From Hydractinia symbiolongicarpus (taxonomy: Eukaryota > Cnidaria > Hydrozoa > Anthoathecata > Hydractiniidae), in NCBI RefSeq assembly GCF_029227915.1, contig NC_079882.1, forward strand, positions 27,830,001 to 27,890,000: DNA of 60,000 nucleotides, in the 5' to 3' direction. Every line of letters begins with the position of its first letter. The stretch's first letter is position 1. The notes beneath the pieces are model-generated. The model worked only from the letters and a program-made list of their open reading frames with translations, had not been told where the DNA came from and ran no database searches. The position numbers and the translations under genes were made by a program. Shown in pieces: positions 24,147 through 32,771 of this stretch.

Positions 24147-24885
24147 AAATATAGGAGTTTTGAACTGTAGAGTTGAAAAATAGGTAATAATTGCACTCAT
24201 TTTTTAGTAGAAAATTAAAGATATACCAAATGCTTCGTGTAGATTTAGGCAACAAAAAGGCGAGAAAAACTCCAATCATATGGTAACGTTTTTTAACCTG
24301 ACAAAAGGAACGTAAAATGTAAAATACGGTATTTGAATAATCGACCACATATCATCGGTGTTTCTAAAATGTGTAAAGTAAACGATGAAATGTGTACTTT
24401 ACATAAACAGCTAATTAGTCATAATAACATACAAAGCGAATTCGTCATAACATAATCAGAATTGAAGCCAGTGAAATTTGGAAAAAAACGGTACAGGAAA
24501 GGGCGTAAGTGGAACCTCTTGGTAGACCAATGTTTATCTTTTTTAATCTAAACAGGTTATAAAAATTTTCTTCAATCTTAAGTGTACAGGATTCTAGGCA
24601 ATGTCTTCTATTCGACAATAACTAGTATTTTATTTCTATTATTTATGATCTTTAAGAGGTGGGGAACTTCTTTCATGCATTATATCACTCGACAGCATGA
24701 ATAAATTACTCACCCAATATCTCATAAATTAAATAGATCGAAAATCGATTGAAAATCGAGGATCGCAAAAAATATTTTCCCTAACCCGATTGGGTCACAA
24801 AAATAGAGACGAGTATGAAAAGATTATCTTTTCCAATTTTAGTATGAGGAAAATCTGGTCTGTGTATTAACAGCGTATTTTCGAT
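24147..24885 (+). repeat. short copy of the segmental direct duplication
   Basis: Colinear with 21549-24068 but about one third its length, so internal segments were lost here or gained there. The two lie head to tail. Confidence 0.65.
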
Positions 24886-26835
24886 TTAATTCAAAAGCGT
24901 GAGTTTTGACTACGTCATTATGAGTATGAACCCTTGTTTACCTTGTTACCCGTTCCTGTGTTAAGTACGACGTAATGTTCCAGCGATTACAGGATGTTTG
25001 GTGGAGCATTTGTTGTAGTGGTAGCTATAGTCACCTGTTTCATCTAAACATATTTAATTTTAAAACTTTGAATTTTGGTTTTAGTTAAGGCTAAACAATT
25101 TATTTTTTTATCTTTTTTTGTGTTACTATGGGTAAAGTTTATAAGCAAAATGTTGCTGTCGTCACTTTGAGTGCTATTTTTATACAAATTTAGCATCAGT
25201 TTTTAAATTACACAGAATTAAAGTTCAACTACGTACGTTAACAAGATTAAGCAAACTTTTTTTTCCATCACAAATACAAATGAAAATCAATTAAAATGTG
25301 ATATTAGATTTTCCGCATTTTTGTGAAAATAGAATCAAGCTTTCTGCTTTAACAAACATTGCATGCATACCCAGCTAGCAATAGTATCATGCATAGCTAG
25401 CTATATAGCTAATAGCTATGCATAACTCTTAAAAATGGTACTTTACTTAGCATTGTATTGTTAGCTAACTACTGACAATCTTGAAGGGATGCCTACCAAT
25501 AATCAACTTCCTAAGGGCTTTATTAAATTAAAAGTAACGTTTTCTAGTTTCTCTTTATAAATCAAAAAACAAAGAATCCTAATTATTTCAATATCAATCA
25601 CGCGTAATAGTGATTTGTAAATAGGTACTGGCTAGCTATGCATAACTTCTAATAAAACAAATACTTCTCATCTTTCAGTCGCCGTTGTTAGTATTACTGT
25701 TACAAGGATTAACAATACTTGTAGTATCCTTTTCTATCAATCCATTCTATTTGTATTCATTTTATTGAAAAGGAATTTAAACCACAATAAAGAATAAAAA
25801 GTTTTAAACGCTGTAAAAGTTGTAAACAACCTATCCTTTCTCATTTCTTTGCATCCCAAAGTAAATGTCCAAAACTTGTTTCATTTTAAAAAATACAGTT
25901 TGATTTGATTTACGGCGAAAAGGATATGAAAATTGTAAATACACCCCTTTTAATGTTAGCACTTCACACGGATATACAACATAGTTTACCCGGACCATGT
26001 GCTTATCCCGGCATCACGATTTTATGTCAAAAAACTATAAACATTGTATAATGGATGAAAGTTATAAAAGTAGAGTATTTTTTTATACTGTAATTTATCT
26101 TTATTTGTCGCGACAACAATCTAGTTTCTGACAATTTTTTTAAAGTTTCTGACTTCTGTAATGACGGAGGGTTGGAATTTTCATTACATCCAATGTCACT
26201 TTCCTGTCGTTCAACATTTACAAAACACAAGTTTTTAATTCATCTGGACCAGAGGACACAACTTTCTTTCAATATTCATGTGCCTCATTTTATTGACAAA
26301 CTTTATATGTAGCTTGATAAACCACTTTTACAATCACCTTGACCACAGAGTTCATAGTTTTTTATTTTTAAGTAGAGCAAAGTCTGATAAATTATAAAAA
26401 CCAACTTTTCAACTTCCGCTCACTGTCTTTCACACAACACAATGGCTTTTTTTATTCTAGCCTGCCCTTACCATATAAGGTTAAGAACAATTTCTCACGT
26501 CAGTTTTTTCGAGAAATTTTTGGAGAAATTTTTAGGAATGCACTAGTATTGATATAACTTTTCATCTCAAAATTATTCTTTTTCTGCCCTATGGAGAATG
26601 TGTACAATATTTTATCTTACGTTAGAAACTGAGAAAGGAAATATAATTAATCAGTCCTATCAAAATGCGTAAAAAATTCTAATAGTGCTAAAATGTAAAA
26701 ACAAATCTTAAAATGTGGTGTTCGATGCATACTGTGCCCACAAAAACTTCAGAAGGTATAATAAATCGTATAAAGAAGAACAAAAATTGACGCAAAATTA
26801 GTATAATATTCCCAAAATTTGATACCCTATTTCTT
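24886..26835. other. gene-free host sequence left of the young Polinton
   Basis: AT-rich. Contains clustered TAGCTA motifs near 25372-25425 but no exon, RNA gene or clear transposon. Confidence 0.4.
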
Positions 26836-26840
26836 ATTTT

Positions 26841-27230
26841 AGCTAGTATAGTACACCCTTATAACCGGGTTTTTGGTTTTCCTCGGTCAAACCCCTATTA
26901 AAAAACGTTGCTTTTAGACCCCCTAAAAAATCTGTGACGTCACAGATTTCATCATGCCTCAAAGGAGTAAACACGCCACGTGACATCATCAAAAATGACG
27001 GCACTCGACAAAACTGCTGACATCATCAAAAATGACGGCACCCGACATGACATCATCAAAAATGACGGCACTCGACAAAACTGCTGATATCATCAAAAAT
27101 GACGGCACTTGACAAAACTGCTTGAGTAGAAAGGGAAGTTCTCTACTCAAATTTTTTCCACTTCAAAAAAAACTCCGAAAGTCCAAAATCTGTATATAAT
27201 AAAGAGAAATGAGTTGGTTCAAGAATGCAA
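26841..27230 (+). repeat. left terminal inverted repeat of young Polinton
   Basis: Matches 43984-44373 in reverse complement over 390 bp with five substitutions. Contains a 20-bp palindrome, four direct units, a TATATAATAAAG promoter-like box and the first seven codons (MSWFKNA) of the ankyrin gene. ATTTT precedes it at 26836-26840. Confidence 0.95.
26929..27122. promoter_or_regulatory. terminal-repeat palindrome and iterons
   Basis: AATCTGTGACGTCACAGATT (26929-26948) is a perfect palindrome with a CRE-like TGACGTCA core. From 26981 the unit ACATCATCAAAAATGACGGC occurs four times, two of the spacings carrying CGACAAAACTGCTG. The arrangement looks like a replication-origin or enhancer array. 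It is mirrored at the right end (about 44092-44285). Role is inference. Confidence 0.6.
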
Positions 27231-28117
27231 CCATAGAACTTGCAGCTCTCAATGGTCACATCGAGATTCTTAAACTGTGCAAAGAGTGGAGTGTGACAGA
27301 ATTTGATTTGTCGATGGCACTTGCAGCTCTCAATGGTCACATCGAGATGGTTAAGATGTTCAAAGAGTGGGGTGCGACAGAGTTTAATGGGGCCATGAGA
27401 CTTGCAGCTCTCAATGGTCACATCGAGATGGTTAAGATGTTCAAAGAGTGGGGTGCGACGGACTTTAATTGGGCTCTACGAAATGCAGCTGAAAATGGTC
27501 ACATCGAGATGGTTAAACTGTGCAAAGAATGGGGTGCGACAGACTTTGATTGGGCTCTACGAAATGCAGCTCTCAATGGTCACATCGAGATTGTTAAACT
27601 GCGCAAAGAATGGGGTGCGACAGACTTTGATTGGGCTCTACGAAATGCAGCTCTCAATGGTCACATCGAGATTGTTAAACTGCGCAAAGAATGGGGTGCG
27701 ACAGACTTTGATTGGGCTCTAGAAAGTGCAGCTGAAAATGGTCACATCGAGATTGTTAAACTGTGCAAAGAGTGGGGTGCGACAGAGTTTAATGGGGCTC
27801 TAGAAAGTGCAGCTGAAAATGGTCACATTGAGATTCTTAAACTGTGCAAAGAGTGGGGTGCGACAGAGTTTAATGGGGCTCTAGAAAGTGCAGCTGAAAA
27901 TGGTCACATCGAGATGGTTAAGCTGTGCAAAGAGTGGGGTGCGACGGACTTTAATTGGGGCATGAAACTTGCAGCTTTCAATGGTCACACCAACGTTGTT
28001 GTATTGCTGCGTGGTTTTGATGTAATTCATGATGAATTGCTGCGGCATCATCACAAGCGCAAGTTTTATGTAAAAATATGGAATGAGGTAATGCCAGTGG
28101 CGTGGCATCCGGATTAA
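27209..28117 (+). CDS. ankyrin-like repeat protein, ten 27-residue units
   Basis: 302 codons. After MSWFKNAT come about ten near-identical units of 27 residues (81 bp) of the form ALNGHIEMVKLCKEWGATDF, the short ankyrin-type repeat common in giant-virus proteins. The last unit (AFNGHTNVVVLLRGFD) is diverged, and the tail reads FYVKIWNEVMPVAWHPD. The TAA there is followed in frame by 22 more codons including CLDEEEKREISKLWK, so the C-terminus may have been cut by a nonsense change. The ATG lies inside the terminal repeat, six bases after AATAAAG. Likely a protein-binding scaffold; target unknown. Confidence 0.85.
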   Translation: MSWFKNATIELAALNGHIEILKLCKEWSVTEFDLSMALAALNGHIEMVKMFKEWGATEFNGAMRLAALNGHIEMVKMFKEWGATDFNWALRNAAENGHIEMVKLCKEWGATDFDWALRNAALNGHIEIVKLRKEWGATDFDWALRNAALNGHIEIVKLRKEWGATDFDWALESAAENGHIEIVKLCKEWGATEFNGALESAAENGHIEILKLCKEWGATEFNGALESAAENGHIEMVKLCKEWGATDFNWGMKLAAFNGHTNVVVLLRGFDVIHDELLRHHHKRKFYVKIWNEVMPVAWHPD

Positions 28118-28227
28118 TATTGGAATTTGTGTTTAGATGAGGAAGAAAAGCGCGAGATATCTAAATTATGGAAGTAATGTCCAGTATTTTGATCCTGATT
28201 GAGGTTTAAAAAATCTATAATAAAGAG

Positions 28228-28548
28228 ATGCCTTTCCTATCTGCAGAACAATTTGATGCCTTGAAATCAGAACACGAGAGCATTATGAAGTGGCGTGATG
28301 TTCCCACTGGAATCATATTCAAAATTGAGTATGTTGAAGAGATCAAGACCAAAAAAGGTGATGCAGCTGTCATCACATTGATCGATTGTGATGGTGAACG
28401 ATTTCAAGCATGGGCAACGAGTGTACTGAGAGAAGCTTTGATAGGTCGAACAGGTCAGATGTTCATCAAATCACTGGGAAAGAAACAATCTACGAAGAAT
28501 CCTGGTCAATTTTACTATGATTACGACCTTGTGGAAGTGGAAGACTAA
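28228..28548 (+). CDS. small OB-fold-like protein, possible ssDNA-binding
   Basis: 106 codons starting MPFLSAEQFDALK. The ATG follows CTATAATAAAG directly. Alternating hydrophobic strands (TGIIFKIEYVEEI, DAAVITLIDCDG, FQAWATSVL) and an acidic tail (YDYDLVEVED) fit an OB-type fold of the size of small single-strand-binding proteins. This is a fold guess from pattern. It lies between the ankyrin and SAP-like genes on the same strand. Confidence 0.6.
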   Translation: MPFLSAEQFDALKSEHESIMKWRDVPTGIIFKIEYVEEIKTKKGDAAVITLIDCDGERFQAWATSVLREALIGRTGQMFIKSLGKKQSTKNPGQFYYDYDLVEVED

Positions 28549-28557
28549 AAAGTAATC

Positions 28558-28583
28558 TTTTGTGACTGGAGACAGTCACAAAA
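28558..28583. terminator. hairpin between OB-like and SAP-like genes
   Basis: TTTTGTGACT and AGTCACAAAA pair perfectly around GGAGAC, ten bases after the stop of the upstream gene. Confidence 0.6.
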
Positions 28584-28616
28584 ATAACGAAAGCCTGGCG
28601 CTGTTCACATAAACAA

Positions 28617-28877
28617 ATGGACAAACTGCGACAAGAAGCTAAAGCCTTAGGTCTCAAAGGGTACTCTACGTTGAAGCGAATAGACCTTGTTGAAGCTATA
28701 TGCAAAGTCAAGTATAAGGATGCGTCGACACAAACGGACGGACCGTACTGCGAGCCTTGTGTTAAAATTGCATGGCAGAAAAATCTAGCTCAAAATTTGA
28801 GGGATCTCGCTCAGCGACATGTCGTACATGATGGCGACTTGCTCATAGATCAAGATACGGGAGAAGTAATCGTCTAG
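28617..28877 (+). CDS. SAP/Rho-N-like small protein
   Basis: 86 codons. Residues 3-28 (LRQEAKALGLKGYSTLKRID then LVEAI) have the helix-turn-helix spacing of SAP or Rho-N nucleic-acid-binding motifs. A CEPC pair follows near residue 48, and the end reads LLIDQDTGEVIV. A relic of the same end is at 15468-15704. The stop codon lies inside a hairpin shared with the convergent gene. Probably DNA-associated; not proven. Confidence 0.6.
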   Translation: MDKLRQEAKALGLKGYSTLKRIDLVEAICKVKYKDASTQTDGPYCEPCVKIAWQKNLAQNLRDLAQRHVVHDGDLLIDQDTGEVIV

Positions 28878-28899
28878 TATGTTGACCAACATATTAGAC
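28872..28899. terminator. hairpin between convergent genes
   Basis: GTCTAGTATGTTG and CAACATATTAGAC pair with one wobble around AC. The plus-strand stop codon is within the left arm and the minus-strand gene ends 21 bp away, so it could end transcripts from both sides. Confidence 0.6.
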
Positions 28900-28919
28900 T
28901 TTGTAAGCAGGTGGAGACT

Positions 28920-29588
28920 CTAAGTAGCGCTGGCATACTGCGCAGATTGAAGTTTTTTCAAAATTTCATCTTTGGCTTCTTGCCTGCCTTGTGCCACCAA
29001 CTCTGCGCGTTCATTCTCGTTGATGGATTTCACAGCCTTTTTCGTTCGTTGTCGGATCTGCTCCTTGAGCACCATATAGCGTTGTTTTTCCTGGATGATC
29101 CATGTAAACTCGTAGTCTGAAATTGTACCATCTTGGATCGCTCTGGAAATCTTATCGTATACAGTGTCTAGCTTCGACTCTGCCAGGAGTTTGATGCATT
29201 CGCGCTTGTGCACCTTGTGCTCTAGTCGCTTCGAGGCATTCTTGAGACCTACTTGGCCCATGCCCACTGCAAGAGCTGCGGCTTCAAAACCAATTGCTAT
29301 GGGGGCTCCGAATCCGGTTGCAAGCGTGGCAATACCTGCTGCGGAGGTGATGACAGTAACAGCAATCATGCCATGATCAGCATACCGAAGCCCCATCCCC
29401 CAAAGCTTGAACTTTTTGTAGAGTTTTTCTCTCTCTTTGATCTCAGACCGCAGGTACTGCTCAATTTCTTCGATATTTTTTAGTCTGTAGACCTGACTTT
29501 CTTGCTCCTGCGGAGCCGCCAGGCGATCAGGCTCCTGCTCAGGCGCACTTGGCGGCAAAGTTGGGTAAAGCTTCATTGTATCAGCCAT
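28920..29588 (-). CDS. Polinton helical membrane protein, 222 aa
   Basis: Starts MADTMKLYPTLPPSAP, then a helical YRLKNIEEIEQYLRSEIKE segment. Residues ~75-115 are glycine/alanine-rich and hydrophobic (two membrane or membrane-active helices), and a charged helical C-terminus follows. I recall this LYPxLPP..YRL family as frequent next to the minor capsid gene in cnidarian Polintons. Its role, perhaps in the virion or membrane penetration, is unknown. AATAAATG forms the start, directly abutting the upstream stop. An old relative is at 15087-15432. Confidence 0.75.
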   Translation of the reverse strand: MADTMKLYPTLPPSAPEQEPDRLAAPQEQESQVYRLKNIEEIEQYLRSEIKEREKLYKKFKLWGMGLRYADHGMIAVTVITSAAGIATLATGFGAPIAIGFEAAALAVGMGQVGLKNASKRLEHKVHKRECIKLLAESKLDTVYDKISRAIQDGTISDYEFTWIIQEKQRYMVLKEQIRQRTKKAVKSINENERAELVAQGRQEAKDEILKKLQSAQYASAT

Positions 29589-30250
29589 TTATTCTATGAG
29601 TAAATGCATCGTAATTCCGACGAACGAAACATTTTTTTCATGGTGATGCTCGTCCGTCAGCATGAACTCCAGTCTGTCTGTTGAGCCTTTCAAAGGAAGG
29701 TAGATTGGAGTGTCAAAACTCCATGTAAGCATGTCTCCCCATGCGTTTAACTCTTTGGTGGGAAGCAAAGCAAGAATTTTTCTTCCCATCCAGTAGGCAA
29801 TCGTCTTCATCCAGCTGGGGGCAAACGAGTCTTAATCTTTGGTATACGTCAGTTTTGTAGTAGCTGTCATAGTCGCCTTTGGTAAAGTACTTTTTTGCAG
29901 GGTCGTAGGGTAGCCCCATAAGCTCCTGTAGTTTTCGATGGATTACCACAGTATACCCGTCACTAACCCTAAGTCTGCAGAGTCCATTTTTCAGGACAAA
30001 CAGCTTAATCTTGTCCCCTGCTTGGCTGTTGACGATGGCCGCGATATCTTCAATCTTGTACAAACCGTTCATTATTTCAATTCGGGTAACAGTCTGATCA
30101 GGTCCTACTTTGCGTATTGTAAAATCGTTGTTACTGTAGAGGTTCAGCCATACGGACCTGATACTTATTGATTTCAGGGCAATTCTCGTGTCCTGCCCTA
30201 GGTAATCGTCAAAAATCGTAGGCTTCTCTATATCCGTGACATACAGCTGT
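29589..30250 (-). pseudogene. penton-like minor capsid protein (broken)
   Basis: The minus-strand reading begins near 30250 without an ATG in frame (LYVTDIEKPTIFDDYLG). It passes through NGLYKIEDIAAIVN, YQRLRLVCPQLDEDD and, after a frame change near 29800, IYLPLKGSTDRLEFMLTD. The order of a YKIEDI motif, a mid-protein helix and a final Y-P-L..F.L.D strand pair resembles the single-jelly-roll penton proteins of Polintons. The missing start and the frameshift suggest inactivation. Identification is from recalled family pattern and the colinear relic at 14590-15086. Confidence 0.65.
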
Positions 30251-30252
30251 CA

Positions 30253-30274
30253 CATGTTTCTTTAAAGAAACATG
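30253..30274. repeat. perfect 22-bp palindrome
   Basis: CATGTTTCTTTAAAGAAACATG reads the same on both strands. It lies at the start of the minor capsid gene between divergent frames and may be a regulatory site or hairpin. Confidence 0.75.
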
Positions 30275-30439
30275 AACATTTATAGCTATAACCACAAGGC
30301 AAAATACAAGTCCAATAGAGGCGAATGGCCTCTCGGTGTAATTAATCTAGAACATCAAGACCTCTACGTTTCTACACAATTGCACATTCCTGTGACCTTC
30401 TCGATGTTCACGAAATACCCCCATAAAAGTCCCCACTAA
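30272..30439 (+). CDS. possible small plus-strand ORF
   Basis: 55 codons from MNIYSYNHKAKYKSNRGEW to PHKSPH. The ATG lies in the palindrome. No motif or homologue is known to me; a clean open frame in an otherwise unexplained gap is the only support. Confidence 0.25.
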   Translation: MNIYSYNHKAKYKSNRGEWPLGVINLEHQDLYVSTQLHIPVTFSMFTKYPHKSPH

Positions 30440-30614
30440 CCTGTTGAACGACCCCGTAAGTGTAAATTGGACCGGTCAAGCCATTGGCTACTGGAATATA
30501 CAAGTTAATTTCGCCTGTCATTGCGCTAGAACCGCCTTGATTGTATCCGCCAAACACTTGAATGGCTCCGTGCCTCTCATCAACAGTATCTTTTAATTCC
30601 ACGTCTATTACCAC
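30408..30614 (-). CDS. hypothetical 68-aa protein
   Basis: Reads MVIDVELKDTVDERHGAIQV to GDFYGGIS. Beta-rich composition with glycines (GGYNQGGSS) but no recognisable motif. It abuts the plus-strand gene at 30615 head to head. An overlapping plus-strand frame is also open, so the strand is uncertain. Confidence 0.35.
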   Translation of the reverse strand: MVIDVELKDTVDERHGAIQVFGGYNQGGSSAMTGEINLYIPVANGLTGPIYTYGVVQQVSGDFYGGIS

Positions 30615-31427
30615 ATGCGGTGTATCCTAGCGAGAATGAAGGTACCCATGCCATACGATGACGGCTTTTCTCAATACGAGAACCCCTACTCTACATCTGG
30701 ATATGCCCAGATTTGTCGTGAATATGGTGCCGACCCCAATGCCCAATACAAGTTTAAGGCTCTCATGTCCTCGCTCACAAATGGTAGATGGTTTCCGCAA
30801 GTAGATGGTGATTGGGACAAGTATATCATGCCTACGAGCCAAGGCCTGACATCGGAAGGTCTGTCGAAGCTTAGCGAGAGTATTCGTGTTTACGTGATTT
30901 TACTACTAGGGTCCCAAGCTGATGCAAAGGCATCCCTTATAGGTTCGGATGCTGACAATTTCACAGCGAGACAGATACTACTACAGAAAATCGAAGCCAT
31001 GGTACAGCGTGAGGAGAACGTAGGCCACGATATCACCGAGTTTCAAAAGGTGCTTCAATATGCCAGGACCCCAGTGAATTTTGCTGTGATGCACCACGTG
31101 TACATGCTACCATCCGATATGAACCTGCGTATTGGTAAAATTGTGGGGTATAACAACAACATCTTGATTGCGCCGGCGAGTGCGATGATTGGCATAAGGC
31201 TAGACCTAAACAACAAGCCCATTACCACACAGCCTCGGGGTTTAAAACGAGTCAGGTCACCTGGGCAAGAAATATCGAGGGGTGGTGCCCATACAGGCAG
31301 GGGGTCTGAAAAGATGCCACCGATACCTCAGTCAGGTCTAGGAGATGGAAACCCTCACGAGGACACTAAGGCCACCTTGGTTACTGCGGGAGTAGGTCTC
31401 ATCTTAGCATATCTATGGTTTAAATAA
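30615..31427 (+). CDS. Polinton virion-type protein with C-terminal TM, unknown function
   Basis: 270 codons from the first ATG; the second ATG at 30636 (MKVPMPYDDGFSQYENPY) may be the real start. A helical domain follows, then a conserved-looking LPSDMNLRIGKIVGYNN stretch. A basic Ser/Gly/Pro-rich linker precedes a final membrane helix (LVTAGVGLILAYLWFK). I recall similar proteins in cnidarian Polintons but no function. Its stop is followed by a hairpin shared with a convergent gene. No relic was found in the old copy. Confidence 0.7.
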   Translation: MRCILARMKVPMPYDDGFSQYENPYSTSGYAQICREYGADPNAQYKFKALMSSLTNGRWFPQVDGDWDKYIMPTSQGLTSEGLSKLSESIRVYVILLLGSQADAKASLIGSDADNFTARQILLQKIEAMVQREENVGHDITEFQKVLQYARTPVNFAVMHHVYMLPSDMNLRIGKIVGYNNNILIAPASAMIGIRLDLNNKPITTQPRGLKRVRSPGQEISRGGAHTGRGSEKMPPIPQSGLGDGNPHEDTKATLVTAGVGLILAYLWFK

Positions 31428-31452
31428 AGGTGCTCATGCTGAGCCGCAAGGC

Positions 31453-31485
31453 GATCTAATATGTTTTTTGTCAACATACTAGATC
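31453..31485. terminator. hairpin between convergent genes
   Basis: GATCTAATATGTT and AACATACTAGATC pair with one mismatch around TTTTGTC. The arms resemble the hairpin at 28872-28899. Confidence 0.6.
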
Positions 31486-31497
31486 ATCTACGATAGT

Positions 31498-32733
31498 TTA
31501 CCACCCTTCCCAACGTAGGCCACAACAAGAGCAGCAGCGGCAGCGATCGCCATGTAGGTGTTTGGCTGCGTATTCAACAACTTTTGCTGCTACTCTAAAA
31601 AAGAACGAGACAACCGTGCCAATAATCCCTGGTAGCGCCGCACCTGCCTTACCTGCCAGGTATTTCAAAAATTTTCCAAGCCTTTCCAGCTGTTTTTGTA
31701 TAAAACCCTTCCCTGCAGCACTTCCTCCTGCGCCTGTTGCGGAACCTCCACCTGTAACTGCGAGTACGATGGTGGAAATCAGTAGACCAACAGCCGCCAC
31801 GATGCTCGCTAAAGTAATTCCTTGCTCCTTGAACAAGATTCTAAGCTTTTCAGCCAGAGATTTATCACCTTCTGCGATTTTCATCAGCGTTTCCTTAATT
31901 GCGTTCAGTTGGCTCTGAGTGTCAGATGATAGTAAACCATGTGCTTCTCGTACTGCTTCCTTTTGATCCTGGAGTCGTTCTAGATCTTCCCTAGCCTTTC
32001 CAAGGTCTTCGTTCCAGATAGTTTGCTGTTCCTCTGATACACCAGGTGTAGCTTTCTTCGTCTCAAGCCTTTTCACCTTGGCTTCTGCTTTAGCGATCTC
32101 GCTGTCGTAGAAGATCATCTTGTTTTTCAAGTGCTTTAGGTTACCCTTTAGCGTTTGAAGCTCGAGGTTGAGCCCTCTTCTTTCACGCTCTGTGAAGCTG
32201 GCGCCAAAAGGAGTCTCTTCTATCAGGCTCTCCGTTTCATCAAGGACGTTCTCGAGCAGCGGCATCATCTCGATATCATCGGCCTTCTGTTCAACATGAA
32301 CAATCTCGTTAAGGAGTTTCTGAGCCATTGCTTTACTGCCTTTGTTTGGTGTAGTATAGTCGGTAAACCCCATGGCTCGCAAGCGATTTGTACCTAACCT
32401 CCTCCGTATCTCGGCAACGCTCCTCAATTCACCATGCCTTTTCGTGATCTCTATGCCATCGAAAAGAAGCTGGTTTCCTCGTGCCTCAAACTCGTTGTAA
32501 TATCTCGCGATTGGCTGCCCTAGCTCCTCACCAAGGTGTTCGTAAAGATCGTCGACCTTTGATTTTAGTAGCTCTTCCCTCTGTCTTGTCGTGGTGTTTC
32601 TTGCGGAGACGGTAGGCGATTGACCCTGATCTGGCGTTAGCGTGGAGCTGGCATCAGGCCTACTGAAATCCTCGTCTGGAATGTTTTCCTCTGGCGTAAA
32701 GTCGTCTCCTTCGTATATTGGATTAACCGGCAT
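31498..32733 (-). CDS. 411-aa coiled-coil protein with membrane tail (3' frameshift)
   Basis: Acidic N-terminus (MPVNPIYEGDDFTPEE) and a mid-protein helical region with heptad-like Leu/Lys/Glu (residues ~190-300). A hydrophobic glycine/alanine segment (ITLASIVAAVGLLISTIVLA) and a second hydrophobic stretch near the end follow. The annotated end, rich in Cys and Arg, looks out of frame. In another frame from about 31560 the DNA encodes an AIAAAAALVVAYVGKGGKLS tail, a typical membrane helix. A one-base indel there is therefore likely. Start context is AATGCAATG after ATTTATTTG on the other strand. Function unknown. Confidence 0.75.
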   Translation of the reverse strand: MPVNPIYEGDDFTPEENIPDEDFSRPDASSTLTPDQGQSPTVSARNTTTRQREELLKSKVDDLYEHLGEELGQPIARYYNEFEARGNQLLFDGIEITKRHGELRSVAEIRRRLGTNRLRAMGFTDYTTPNKGSKAMAQKLLNEIVHVEQKADDIEMMPLLENVLDETESLIEETPFGASFTERERRGLNLELQTLKGNLKHLKNKMIFYDSEIAKAEAKVKRLETKKATPGVSEEQQTIWNEDLGKAREDLERLQDQKEAVREAHGLLSSDTQSQLNAIKETLMKIAEGDKSLAEKLRILFKEQGITLASIVAAVGLLISTIVLAVTGGGSATGAGGSAAGKGFIQKQLERLGKFLKYLAGKAGAALPGIIGTVVSFFFRVAAKVVEYAAKHLHGDRCRCCSCCGLRWEGW

Positions 32734-32771
32734 TGCATTTATTTGAAACGAAAATCAGCTAATAATAAAGC

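Noticed and set aside
24064-24348. Minus-strand 94-codon ORF
   Set aside because: The duplicated partner at 21549-21790 does not keep the frame, so it is not coding.
26841-26850. TIR starting at AGTATAG with a 6-bp target duplication
   Set aside because: The 6-bp flanks would be TTAGCT and AGCTAT, which do not match; starting at AGCTAG gives matching ATTTT flanks.
27209-28000. CRISPR-like regular 81-bp repeats
   Set aside because: The repeats are in frame and encode ankyrin-type units; no unique spacers exist.
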